From NCBI GenBank assembly GCA_964422365.1, contig CAYRAV010000067.1:1-17592 (forward strand): a stretch of 17,592 bases of DNA, written 5' to 3'. Under the pieces are notes generated by a model, which did not search any database, was not told the origin of the DNA, and saw only the letters and a program-made list of their open reading frames with translations. Of the stretch, positions 1 through 7,587 are shown in pieces (position 1 is the stretch's first letter; every line of letters starts with the position of its first letter). The DNA comes from CAYRAV01 sp964422365 (GTDB taxonomy: Bacteria > Bacillota > Clostridia > Lachnospirales > Lachnospiraceae). Position numbers and translations under genes: made by a program.

Positions 1-1356
1 TTTTTCCAATACATCATAAAATTCCAGACTTGCAAAATGTGTTCCCACATACATTTTCTTCTTTGCTCCCTGATTAATGGTAAGCACTACTGCAAGCCCT
101 GAATCCGGAAGTTCTTCCACACCTTCTCTGGTCCATCCTACAACACTTCTGTCATTAAAATAATCATGCATTTCTCCATATGCCTGTTCTTTACGGACAT
201 TTAGTAATGGAATCAATTCTTTTACAGGCGGCAGGTTATTATTAGGTATGCCATAATAATCCCCATAAAATACACATGGATATCCTTTTTCTCTTAACAA
301 AATCAAAGCATACGCTGCTGGCTTAAACCATTCTAATACCCACGATTCTAATGCCTGCCCATACTGTGTATCATGGTTATCTACAAATGTTACTGCCAAT
401 TCTGGATCTGTTGCTACTAATGTATTTTTAAACAAATATCTCATATCATAAGTTCCATTACTTTTAGAAGCATGATGCAGATTAAAATGAAATGGTACAT
501 CAAACAATGATAGTGTTCTTTCTGTCTTCTGAATATAATTCTGTAAAATGTAAAGTTCCGCATTCCAGTATTCTCCTACTGCAAATAATTTTTTCCCTGA
601 CTCCTCCCTCAATTTTGTCAGCCACACTTTATAGAAATTAAATTCAATATGCTTTACCGCATCCAGCCGGAAACCGTCTACTTTAGTGAATTCCAGATAC
701 CATTTTCCCCATCGGTCTAACTCTTCTAATACCTCTGGATCGCTCATATCCAAATCTACACCCATGAGATAATCATAATTTCCAAATTCACCATCTACTT
801 CGCTATCCCATTCTTTTCCAATAAAACGGTAAATACCATTTTCCTGACTTTTGGCATCATAATCCGTCCCATGGAAATTTGTCCAGTCCCATTTAAAATC
901 AGAATATTTTCCATTTCGTCCGGGAAATGTAAATTTTGTCCAGACAGTAATTTTTTTCTTTCCTTCAATTTCTACATTCCGGTTATTGGCATCCTGGCCA
1001 TAGGCAAAAATTCTTTCTTTCTCATCTGCTCCCATACGATGGCCTAATACAATATCTGCTAGTACTTCAATACCTGTTTCCTGCAAAGCCTTGATTGCAG
1101 CCAGATAATCATCTTTGGAACCATACTTTGTTTCTACTGTTCCTTTTTGATAAAATTCTCCCAAATCATATAAATCATATACTGCATAACCCACATCACT
1201 TACTCCGCTTGCTCCCTTATATGCTGGTGGAAGCCATACGCAAGTAATACCGCTTTCTTTTATTGCTGCTGCTTGTGTTTTTACCTTCTTCCACAAGCTT
1301 TTATCAGCTGGAAGGTACCACTCAAAATACTGCATCATTGTTTTGTTTTTTTCCAT
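1..1356 (-). CDS. Intracellular alpha-amylase, GH13 (3' end cut by window edge)
   Basis: Endo-acting hydrolase of alpha-1,4-glucans such as starch or glycogen. The frame is open from the start codon to base 1, giving 452 residues with no stop, so the C-terminal end lies outside the window. The (beta/alpha)8 catalytic residues are visible: nucleophile Asp232 in GFRLDAVKH, acid/base Glu262 in VGEYW, and the third carboxylate Asp329 in FVDNHDT. This spacing matches the Bacillus liquefying amylases (GH13_5) almost residue for residue. The protein begins MEKNKTMMQYFEWY directly, with no signal peptide, so it should act in the cytoplasm. I chose the ATG at 1356 because GGAG lies 6 nt upstream; an in-frame ATG at 1368 has a poorer site. 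It follows the flavin oxidoreductase gene by 21 nt, so the two are probably co-transcribed. Confidence 0.95.
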   Translation of the reverse strand, partial: MEKNKTMMQYFEWYLPADKSLWKKVKTQAAAIKESGITCVWLPPAYKGASGVSDVGYAVYDLYDLGEFYQKGTVETKYGSKDDYLAAIKALQETGIEVLADIVLGHRMGADEKERIFAYGQDANNRNVEIEGKKKITVWTKFTFPGRNGKYSDFKWDWTNFHGTDYDAKSQENGIYRFIGKEWDSEVDGEFGNYDYLMGVDLDMSDPEVLEELDRWGKWYLEFTKVDGFRLDAVKHIEFNFYKVWLTKLREESGKKLFAVGEYWNAELYILQNYIQKTERTLSLFDVPFHFNLHHASKSNGTYDMRYLFKNTLVATDPELAVTFVDNHDTQYGQALESWVLEWFKPAAYALILLREKGYPCVFYGDYYGIPNNNLPPVKELIPLLNVRKEQAYGEMHDYFNDRSVVGWTREGVEELPDSGLAVVLTINQGAKKKMYVGTHFASLEFYDVLEK

Positions 1357-1377
1357 AACAGACTCCATTCTGTCCTG

Positions 1378-2442
1378 TTACTTCTGTCCGATCAGTTCCA
1401 TCATTAAATCATGTACTGTTGTCATCTCATGAAGACGGTCCACTTCTGCTCCACAGAAAATCAAACCATGATCTAAGTCTCCTTTTACTGCATTGACTAA
1501 TGCTTTTGTAATGCAGTATGGTGTTTCATTTGGATTACATTTTTCTAAACACTGAAAGCACTTTTTAATTGGAACCCTTTCCCCTTTCACATGCTCAATA
1601 AATGCATTGCCGATGGCTCTGCCCGGCATTCCTACAGGACTAATTGTAATTTTTATATCTTCTTTCTTTGCATCGATATATGCTTGTTTATAACGGTCAC
1701 TTGCATCACATTCTTTTGTCACCACAAAACGTGTTGCAATCTGTACGCCATCAGCACCTAATTCTAACTGTCGGCAGATATCTTTGTAATCAAAAATACC
1801 ACCTGCAGTAATAACCGGAATAGGTTTTGCATACTTTTCCTCATAATTTTTCTTTGCTGTAATAATGCCTTTGATTTCTTCTTCATAATTCAGATTTTCT
1901 ATATCATCTAACTGTTCTTTGGCAAATCCTAAATGTCCTCCTGCTTTTGGACCTTCAATCACTAAAAAATCTGGTATTCTTTTATATTTCCTATCCCACA
2001 TCTTCAAAATAACATTGGCTGCTTTTACACTAGATACAATTGGTGCAATTTTGCTTTCATATCCTTCCACATATTTAGGAAGATCTACCGGAAGTCCTGC
2101 TCCCGAAATAATAACATCTGCTCCTGCCTTTGCTGCTGCCTGTACATAATCTGCATATTGTTTTGTGGCAACCATAATATTTACACCAATAAGGCCATTG
2201 CCTTCTGCGATTTCCTTTGCTTTTACAATATGTTTTTTGATTGCTTTTAAATTTGTCTCAATCGGCCTCTTCTCAAATTCCGGCTCATCATATCCAATCT
2301 GTGCAGTGGATATAATACCAATTCCATCTTCCCTTGCAACACTTCCTGCTAAACTTGAACGGCTGACACCAACACCCATTCCACCTTGAATAATGGGATA
2401 TACTTCTTTTAATCCATTTATTTTTAATGATTTTGTTAACAT
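1378..2442 (-). CDS. NAD(P)H/FMN oxidoreductase, nitronate monooxygenase / FabK-like family
   Basis: 354-aa TIM-barrel flavoprotein of the nitronate monooxygenase (2-nitropropane dioxygenase) family, which includes enoyl-ACP reductase II (FabK). Visible motifs are the N-terminal PIIQGGMGVGVS (residues 16-27), GPKAGGHLG with the family active-site His170, ITAGGIFD (211-218) and the FMN-phosphate loop GADGVQIATRF (229-239). A C-terminal cysteine cluster, C295-x2-C298-x3-C302-x7-C310, could bind a metal or an Fe-S cluster; it is not part of canonical FabK. AAAGGA precedes the ATG. The gene is first in a likely two-gene operon with the amylase, driven by the promoter at 2517-2545. Whether it oxidises nitronates or reduces enoyl-ACP cannot be settled here; no other fatty-acid genes are adjacent, which argues mildly against FabK. 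Confidence 0.85.
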   Translation of the reverse strand: MLTKSLKINGLKEVYPIIQGGMGVGVSRSSLAGSVAREDGIGIISTAQIGYDEPEFEKRPIETNLKAIKKHIVKAKEIAEGNGLIGVNIMVATKQYADYVQAAAKAGADVIISGAGLPVDLPKYVEGYESKIAPIVSSVKAANVILKMWDRKYKRIPDFLVIEGPKAGGHLGFAKEQLDDIENLNYEEEIKGIITAKKNYEEKYAKPIPVITAGGIFDYKDICRQLELGADGVQIATRFVVTKECDASDRYKQAYIDAKKEDIKITISPVGMPGRAIGNAFIEHVKGERVPIKKCFQCLEKCNPNETPYCITKALVNAVKGDLDHGLIFCGAEVDRLHEMTTVHDLMMELIGQK

Positions 2443-2516
2443 ACGATTTTTCCTTTCACCCTTATACTATTGTAAAAATTTTGTATAGACTTTTCCTTTA
2501 TACATCACTATTTTAA

Positions 2517-2545
2517 AGTATATGTCTAATCGGTATAATTGTCAA
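2517..2545 (-). promoter_or_regulatory. Sigma-A promoter of the oxidoreductase-amylase operon
   Basis: On the minus strand, TTGACA (2545-2540) is followed by a 17-nt spacer and TATACT (2522-2517). This is a near-consensus housekeeping promoter, giving a 5' UTR of roughly 65-70 nt before the ATG at 2442. Confidence 0.75.
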
Positions 2546-2622
2546 GAAAAATAGTATCATTTTCCCCTTTACGTAGTTTTTAATACTACATAAATGGTAT
2601 TTCATACATTACAATTGATACT

Positions 2623-3282
2623 TTACTCCTCTGCTGTCTCTGTTTTTTCTGTAAACTGAAAAGTATCCAATATTTTATCTGCATCCTCTCTATATTCTTC
2701 AAAACCTTTATTGTCACCAGAAAATCCAAAGATATATCCTCTGTTTTCTACTACTGTAAATACTTGCAATGATTGAAATTCCACTTCATTTGTGCTGCAT
2801 CTCAAAATAAGTTCATATGCTTTTTCTTCATCAAGGGTTGTCTCTTCACAGGAAATCTGCTCAAATCCTTCTATAGAATCAAACTGTTCTAAGACATTTT
2901 CTTTCAAATCTTCTAAATCCTCTCCTGTTTCGGATAAGTCCTGTGTGACAATCATGACATTTTCTGCATAATCATCATCTTCTAAATCCTTTGGACTGAT
3001 ACTGAACATATCCTCCGATAATTCTTCTTTTTCCCATGTGCCAGGATAACTTATTTTATATCCCTGTCCTTTGAATTCATTCCACACTTCATTATTCTGT
3101 TCTTCTTTTAAAGATATATCCTGTTCCTCTTCGTCGGATGATATCACTCCACCTGATGTTGGCATGGCTGTATTTTGTGTTATACTTTTATCTGCACTTT
3201 CTTTTTTACTGCATGATGCCATCTGGCATGATAGAAGAAGAATAAGCAGAACCGCTATCGTTTTTTTCCAATTTTCCTTCAA
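2623..3282 (-). CDS. PsbP-like lipoprotein
   Basis: Putative surface lipoprotein of unknown function, 219 aa. The N-terminus has charged residues (MKENWKK), a hydrophobic stretch and a lipobox M-A-S-C with Cys24 as the lipidation site. A polar linker rich in Ser, Asp and Glu (about 25-60) follows. The remainder looks like a PsbP/DcrB-type alpha-beta domain: it opens GYKISYPGTWEKE and ends with a helix ending KILDTFQF, typical of small clostridial proteins of this fold. The start is most likely the TTG at 3282: GGAGG lies 8 nt upstream, whereas the in-frame ATG at 3297 has no Shine-Dalgarno and actually contributes bases to that GGAGG. The gene stands alone between two operons on the same strand. 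Confidence 0.75.
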   Translation of the reverse strand: MKENWKKTIAVLLILLLSCQMASCSKKESADKSITQNTAMPTSGGVISSDEEEQDISLKEEQNNEVWNEFKGQGYKISYPGTWEKEELSEDMFSISPKDLEDDDYAENVMIVTQDLSETGEDLEDLKENVLEQFDSIEGFEQISCEETTLDEEKAYELILRCSTNEVEFQSLQVFTVVENRGYIFGFSGDNKGFEEYREDADKILDTFQFTEKTETAEE

Positions 3283-3362
3283 TTTTTTTACCTCCATTTT
3301 TACGATAAAGACTTCTTCAAAATTATTGTTATCTATATAAATAAAAATACCTTGTCTGATAC

Positions 3363-3371
3363 ATCATAACA
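3363..3371 (-). promoter_or_regulatory. Extended -10 promoter candidate for the lipoprotein gene
   Basis: On the minus strand TGT-TATGAT is an extended -10 element (TGn plus TATGAT) about 80 nt upstream of the TTG start. No good -35 hexamer sits at the expected distance, so this is a moderate call. Nothing else was recognised in the 3298-3527 gap. Confidence 0.4.
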
Positions 3372-3527
3372 TAATTCTACTGTTTTTGCATCATACAAAG
3401 TATTTTTTCCACACTTCTACATACAAATGATGTTTCACCATCAAGTTCAAAACACCATATTTTCAATTTTCTAAATTCAACACATCAGCCTTCACAATAT
3501 TTTGTATACCAGACAGCACACCTGAAT

Positions 3528-4202
3528 TTATTCCCCATACTTCTGAATAATACGTTGTTTAATTTTATTCATTCCCTTTAAGGCATTTTCGGAACTGGTA
3601 AAAAACTCCACATTTTTTAACTCTTTTAACTGATACTCTTTATCAAGTTCTATTATTTCGTCCTCATTTGTATGATCCATATTAAGGTAACTAAATATTC
3701 CATCTAATGCATAATATTCCTCCCCTAACTCTTCATTTAGTTTTATGCTGCGGAAAAATGCAAGATACCGATCTCCTTTCTGCATAAGATTTTTGATACC
3801 AATATAATAAATTTGATTATTATCTTCTTCTATTTGTGCCAATCCACTTGTAGAAGACAGATAAATTTTCTTACCTTCCAATTCCCTACTGCCTTTACTA
3901 ACTTTCTGTACTTCTGCCTCTTGTGACAGTTTTCCTACATTTTCTACAATCAGCCCCGTCGGCATTACAATTGCAATATATTCAGACTGTTCACAATCTT
4001 CCACATAAGAATCTTCATAATCTGTAAATCCCTGACTGCTGCTTTCATCAAAAATAGTATAAAACCGAAATGGAATATTTTCTGCTTCTTCTATTGTACG
4101 CATAGATAAAATTCCTGCATCTGTAAAATTTTTCTTTGTCACAAAACCACATATGCCGGAAATCAGTACAAGCACACATACAGCAATCAAATATTTTTTC
4201 AT
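3528..4202 (-). CDS. Membrane-anchored extracytoplasmic protein of the LanFEG-like locus
   Basis: 224-aa protein that I do not recognise. Residues about 3-20 form one hydrophobic segment after MKKY; it ends ISGICG, which is not a proper lipobox, so a signal anchor or cleaved signal peptide is more likely than lipidation. The rest is soluble, acidic and rich in predicted beta strands, including EYIAIVMPTGLIVENVG, followed by a charged C-terminal helix. Its ATG overlaps the stop of the ATPase gene in an ATGA arrangement, so it is translationally coupled to the transporter and is the last gene of that operon. By position it could be an accessory protein of the transporter or an extracytoplasmic immunity factor. 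That role is inference from context only. Confidence 0.75.
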   Translation of the reverse strand: MKKYLIAVCVLVLISGICGFVTKKNFTDAGILSMRTIEEAENIPFRFYTIFDESSSQGFTDYEDSYVEDCEQSEYIAIVMPTGLIVENVGKLSQEAEVQKVSKGSRELEGKKIYLSSTSGLAQIEEDNNQIYYIGIKNLMQKGDRYLAFFRSIKLNEELGEEYYALDGIFSYLNMDHTNEDEIIELDKEYQLKELKNVEFFTSSENALKGMNKIKQRIIQKYGE

Positions 4203-4846
4203 TGTTCCCCACTCCGTTTCTTTATTTTTCCATTCTTCATAGCAAATGTAGTATCACATAATATCTCAATATCTTCTTTGTTATGGCTTGCTATCACAAT
4301 CACTGCTCCACGCTCTTTCTCCTCTAAAACAATTTTATGCAGCTGTTCCACACTTTCCTCATCAAGCCCATTGGTTGGTTCATCCAGAAAAATATAGTCT
4401 GGACTTTCCATAATTGCCTGCGCAATTGCCAGCTTCTGCCGCATACCAAGTGAATACTTTTTCACTGTTCTTTTATCTGTTGGGTCCAGCCCTACTCTAT
4501 ACAAGGCTTCCTTTATTTCTTTCTCACCAATTTTCTTTTTTATATCTGCCAGAAATTTCAGATTCTGATAACCTGTAAATTCTGGATACATTTCCTCATT
4601 TTCAATAATAACTCCTAAATTTTCAATGGTTTCTATATCCACAAATAACTTTTTCCCATCTACAATTACTTCCCCTTCTGTAGGTTTTATAAGACCACTC
4701 AGTATACGAAACAACATGCTCTTTCCTGAGCCATTCCTTCCAACTACACCATATACATGTCCGCTTTCTAATTCCAAATGAATATCCGAAAGCAGTTCCT
4801 CTGTTTTTATTTTTTTTGACAGATTTTTTATCATCATTTTGTGCAT
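4199..4846 (-). CDS. ABC transporter ATPase, BcrA/LanF type with an E-loop
   Basis: 215-aa cytoplasmic ATPase of an ABC-2 type exporter. Motifs in order: Walker A GRNGSGKS (36-43); a Q-loop position occupied by Glu (GVIIENEEMYP, Glu82), followed by TGYQNL; degenerate signature SLGMRQK (132-138); Walker B YIFLDEP with catalytic Glu156; D-loop NGLD; and H-loop His188. Glu in place of the Q-loop Gln is the E-loop known from lantibiotic-immunity LanF ATPases such as NisF and NukF. The start is the ATG at 4846, preceded by AAGGAGG at 8 nt. A longer frame to 4930 would only overlap the upstream permease. The operon context is two six-helix permeases upstream and a coupled extracytoplasmic protein downstream. 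Likely role: expelling a peptide or hydrophobic compound from the membrane. Confidence 0.9.
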   Translation of the reverse strand: MHKMMIKNLSKKIKTEELLSDIHLELESGHVYGVVGRNGSGKSMLFRILSGLIKPTEGEVIVDGKKLFVDIETIENLGVIIENEEMYPEFTGYQNLKFLADIKKKIGEKEIKEALYRVGLDPTDKRTVKKYSLGMRQKLAIAQAIMESPDYIFLDEPTNGLDEESVEQLHKIVLEEKERGAVIVIASHNKEDIEILCDTTFAMKNGKIKKRSGEQ

Positions 4847-4866
4847 CTGTATATCCTCCTTTGGAA

Positions 4867-5643
4867 CTAACTTTTTTCCTTGTTGCTTAACGACAAATCC
4901 ATTCTTTTTATCTTCCCTGCACATATCCACAACATAACAGTAATAAATACCTCATAATATAAGACAAAACCAATTTTTTCTGTTGGATTTTCAAGTAAAA
5001 TAACCGACATCGCTGACATAGGATTGCACAAGGAAAGAAAGTACATTTTCCCAATTACAGGAATTTTTTCATAATTCAAGCTGATTTCCATTAAGGCAAT
5101 CATAATAATGTATGACACACAAAATCCAACATTACTTCCCCATAACAGGGAAATCATATTAATACATAACGTACTCATCATCAATACAGCAGAAAGGAGC
5201 AAAAAAAATAATGCAAACACTTCAATAAAATCTGCACTTATGGTTTCAGAACTGCCGTATACACACAATCCCAAATGAAGAAACAAATAAAGCAGCGTAT
5301 ATATGGCACAAATTCCATATAATTGTATTGCCTGCTTTAAAAACCATTGTTTTCTATTTGGAATTCTTGTAAAAATATACACACACCCCTTAACAAAATG
5401 TTTGTAAATATATGTACCAAACATAAAATTAAAATAAATGATAAAATACAGATTTTCAATTGCTATAACGACTGACTTTTTCTTCCATATACTTGTTACA
5501 TCAAATACACTGCACATAAAATTTTCAGTAAATCTTCCTGTATTACCTCCCTTTCCGGAATACAATACAAGAATATTTGCAAACAAAAATAATGGTATGA
5601 TACCAAGTATTTTTGCCAAGTTTTTTTTTCTCCAAATGCTCAT
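4867..5643 (-). CDS. ABC-2 type permease, second permease of the LanFEG-like transporter
   Basis: 258-aa integral membrane protein with about six hydrophobic segments, near residues 8-29, 60-84, 105-130, 140-165, 170-190 and 225-245. No catalytic motifs were seen. Size, topology and gene order match the second permease (LanE/LanG role) of bacteriocin-immunity transporters. The ATG at 5643 is preceded by GGAGG at about 6 nt. It lies 24 nt after the first permease gene and 20 nt before the ATPase start, so all three form one operon. The first permease and this one show little obvious sequence similarity, which suggests a heteromeric membrane domain. Confidence 0.8.
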   Translation of the reverse strand: MSIWRKKNLAKILGIIPLFLFANILVLYSGKGGNTGRFTENFMCSVFDVTSIWKKKSVVIAIENLYFIIYFNFMFGTYIYKHFVKGCVYIFTRIPNRKQWFLKQAIQLYGICAIYTLLYLFLHLGLCVYGSSETISADFIEVFALFFLLLSAVLMMSTLCINMISLLWGSNVGFCVSYIIMIALMEISLNYEKIPVIGKMYFLSLCNPMSAMSVILLENPTEKIGFVLYYEVFITVMLWICAGKIKRMDLSLSNKEKS

Positions 5644-5667
5644 TTTTTTCCTCCGTAAATTTCATTT

Positions 5668-6501
5668 TTACAGAACATCTTTTTTGCTCTGCCTGTAAAT
5701 AATAATGCTGCTAACCACAAGGAAAAATAAACATATGCCAAAAAACAAAATATAATTTTTATTCGGATTTGTTGATACTGTGACATAATCCAATAATGAA
5801 AAATTCATGCTCTCCACCATTACATTCAGCCTGTCCAGCAAAAAAAACAATATATATACCGGCAAAAATATAAGAATTTTATATTTCCGTATATAAATGG
5901 AAAAAGCAAAAGCAACAACTCCAAATATCCCGGCAAATATTGCTGCTGCCAGAATGATTCCAAGTTCATATAAAACAGGGTGCCTTATAAAAAAATGAAT
6001 TTGAAATAGATCATATTTCATTCTATCAAAATCATATAAATTCTGAAAAAATTCTTCACTGTATATTGTTCCCCAATTGGTGGCAGCTGTGCTTGGAAAT
6101 GTCACCCATACTAAAATTAAATTAATAAGGAATGGAACAAGAATCACAATAAAACACCCAATAAAGCAAGCTGCCAATTTAGAAATATAATATCTCTTTT
6201 TGCCGCTTCTTCGTATCCAAAAACCAATACTTTTATTTTCCACATCTTCAAAAAATGATGTAGCAAATGGAAATACTACAATAAATGGAAATAAAAGCTG
6301 AAAATACACAAACATATCCCCATCTGCACTGGTACATGCCAAAGAGGTCCTGGCATAGACAGCTGATACATCCCTGCCCCAATATTGTATAAGATTATAA
6401 CCATAACTTCCAAGTGCATATAATAATACAATAAAAAATGATATCCAAAAACTTCTTTTTGCACACATAACTTTACACTGATTTTTTACTATATTGAACA
6501 T
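5668..6501 (-). CDS. ABC-2 type permease, first permease of the LanFEG-like transporter
   Basis: 277-aa membrane protein. It has an N-terminal amphipathic stretch (MFNIVKNQCKVMCAKRSFW), a first helix at about 18-36, further helices near 64-86, 108-133, 182-205, 208-230 and 250-272, and a basic tail ending RQSKKDVL. A large loop between helices one and two and the motif FFEDVENKSIGFWIRRSGKKRYY resemble the cytoplasmic coupling region of ABC-2 permeases (cf. EDVxxKTxxxxLSRP in Wzm/NatB-type proteins). AAGGA lies 8 nt upstream of the ATG. The 124-nt gap to the secreted-protein gene holds a strong stem-loop at 6525-6560, which may separate the expression of the two. Confidence 0.82.
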   Translation of the reverse strand: MFNIVKNQCKVMCAKRSFWISFFIVLLYALGSYGYNLIQYWGRDVSAVYARTSLACTSADGDMFVYFQLLFPFIVVFPFATSFFEDVENKSIGFWIRRSGKKRYYISKLAACFIGCFIVILVPFLINLILVWVTFPSTAATNWGTIYSEEFFQNLYDFDRMKYDLFQIHFFIRHPVLYELGIILAAAIFAGIFGVVAFAFSIYIRKYKILIFLPVYILFFLLDRLNVMVESMNFSLLDYVTVSTNPNKNYILFFGICLFFLVVSSIIIYRQSKKDVL

Positions 6502-6524
6502 TTTATCAATCCTTCATCTTTTTT

Positions 6525-6560
6525 CTTTCAGCAGCTGCACACTATAGCAGCTGCTGAGAG
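6525..6560 (-). promoter_or_regulatory. Strong intergenic stem-loop between secreted protein and permease genes
   Basis: Bases 6525-6538 and 6547-6560 are inverted complements over 14 positions around an 8-nt loop. The inner ten pairs are perfect and GC-rich (CAGCAGCTGC / GCAGCTGCTG). In minus-strand RNA one outer pair becomes A-C. No U-tract follows, so this does not look like an intrinsic terminator. An mRNA-processing or stability element giving more secreted protein than transporter is a reasonable guess. Confidence 0.6.
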
Positions 6561-6625
6561 TTTCACAAAATAATAACAGTCATCTTAAAATTTATTGCAC
6601 AATTTTTTAAGGTTTTAAAACATTT

Positions 6626-7063
6626 TTATTGTACATAAAATGTTCCTGAAATTTTACAATCAAGTGAAGGATTATTTCCCATTGAATAAAATGATAAAAT
6701 TGTTCCTTTTGCCTGATATGCCTCTAGCAATGCTATTGTAGTAGTCTTTTTTCCCAATCTTATATTACTGCTTACAGATGCTGTTTTTGTATTAGATCTT
6801 ATCACTCCCCGAACAGCTTCATAATTACTGTTGCTGCCGTCAGCTTTATAGATATTACTAATCTCAACCTTACAAGTTTCGCTTTTATCCGCTTTTGTAG
6901 CAGTTACTATATATGTCCATTCGTTACTATCAACTTTTGTTTTTACAAAACTTTTCTCAGCAGCTAAAGCTCTTGTAGATAATAACATCCCGAGTACACT
7001 TATGTATACAATTCCTTTCTTTAAGTTTTTCTTTCCATCAAATTTAATCATTTCTCTTAGCAT
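6626..7063 (-). CDS. Small secreted protein, candidate exported effector or bacteriocin-like
   Basis: 145-aa precursor that I cannot assign to a named family. It has a basic N-region (KFDGKKNLKK), a hydrophobic core (about 17-29) and an ALAAE signal-peptidase I site near residues 32-36, leaving a mature chain of about 110 aa. The mature part is basic and Thr/Ser-rich with a likely beta-sandwich pattern and two cysteines, C64 and C136, that could form a disulfide. It ends SLDCKISGTFYVQ. I chose the ATG at 7063 because AAAGGTG sits 6 nt upstream; a GTG at 7072 is possible. It precedes a LanFEG-like transporter and follows relics of an AgrC-like sensor. Small secreted protein plus dedicated ABC transporter is the arrangement of lactococcin-972-type and other bacteriocin loci, but the activity is inference. 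Confidence 0.75.
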   Translation of the reverse strand: MLREMIKFDGKKNLKKGIVYISVLGMLLSTRALAAEKSFVKTKVDSNEWTYIVTATKADKSETCKVEISNIYKADGSNSNYEAVRGVIRSNTKTASVSSNIRLGKKTTTIALLEAYQAKGTILSFYSMGNNPSLDCKISGTFYVQ

Positions 7064-7130
7064 ATTCTTCACCTTTTTCCTTTTAATAAAATTTTTTAAC
7101 AGTTTTTCTCCTTATGTAGACAATAATCAA

Positions 7131-7251
7131 TCATTCACTTCTACAATTCCAAATGCCTTTGTGTTTCTTCTTGTTCTGCTGATTGGAATTTTTCATACTG
7201 CCAGGCATCTTTAATCGTTCACCGGCTTTCTCTACAGCATTTTTTGTTCAT
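7131..7251 (-). pseudogene. Frameshifted small basic peptide gene with a strong RBS
   Basis: AAAGGAGG lies 9 nt upstream of an ATG at 7251. The frame reads MNKKCCRESR and stops at 7219. Immediately after the ATG is a run of six A (7240-7245, T on the plus strand); adding one base there would open about 40 codons reading MNKKNAVEKAGERLKMPGSM and onward to a stop at 7131, ending in a Lys/Asn/Gln-rich basic tail. Position (downstream of the locus promoter, next to AgrC-like sensor relics) suggests a former signal peptide or second secreted peptide. It could also be a leader peptide that is meant to be short. I do not recognise the sequence. Confidence 0.3.
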
Positions 7252-7484
7252 CTTGAATTTCCTCCTTTTAGTTTTTCTATGTTATAGGCAATGATTCAAT
7301 TACCGAACATTAATTTTATTATCGGGCTTCCATACTATATACCTTTCGTTCCCTATTTTGAACATCCAATACTCCGTTTTTTATTCATAAAAAACCATAT
7401 TTTCTGCAATGCCCTCAACTAAATTTTCTTTCATAGACTATTCTATTTTATTATAATAACATTAATTGTATTTATTTTTATATA

Positions 7485-7514
7485 ATTATAACATAATAAC
7501 ATTATTATTTTCAA
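7485..7514 (-). promoter_or_regulatory. Strong promoter of the secreted-protein/transporter locus with operator-like repeats
   Basis: TTGAAA (7514-7509), an 18-nt spacer and TATAAT (7490-7485) with an extended TGT just upstream. The spacer contains the palindrome ATAATAATGTTATTAT (7508-7493; 7-bp arms). An 11-mer AATGTTATTAT inside it (7503-7493) recurs at 7463-7453, exactly 40 bp downstream. The pairing suggests two operators on the same DNA face. The 5' UTR to the secreted-protein gene is about 410 nt and includes the frameshifted peptide gene. The rest of 7252-7741 is very AT-rich; apart from this promoter and the repeat at 7588-7731, I see no gene in it. Confidence 0.7.
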
Positions 7515-7587
7515 CAAAATATTGTGTTTTTTGTAGGTTTCTTTGTGATTTTTATATCTTAAAACTAAAATTTTAAATAAAAACCAA

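Noticed and set aside
2511..2525. FabT-like operator over the -10 of the oxidoreductase promoter
   Set aside because: ACTATTTTAAAGTAT is only partly palindromic and does not fit a fatty-acid regulator site well enough to call.
4844..4930. Longer N-terminus for the ABC ATPase
   Set aside because: The extra residues overlap the upstream permease frame and the ideal AAGGAGG lies just before the inner ATG at 4846.
6525..6560. Intrinsic terminator between the secreted protein and transporter genes
   Set aside because: The stem is strong but is followed by GAAAGAAAAAA in the minus-strand RNA rather than a U-tract, and the plus strand has no gene to end here.
7390..7450. Remnant of an agrB gene (short frame MKENLVEGIAENMVFYE on the minus strand)
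   Set aside because: The 17-codon frame has no Shine-Dalgarno and no AgrB motif follows in any frame; too short to support.
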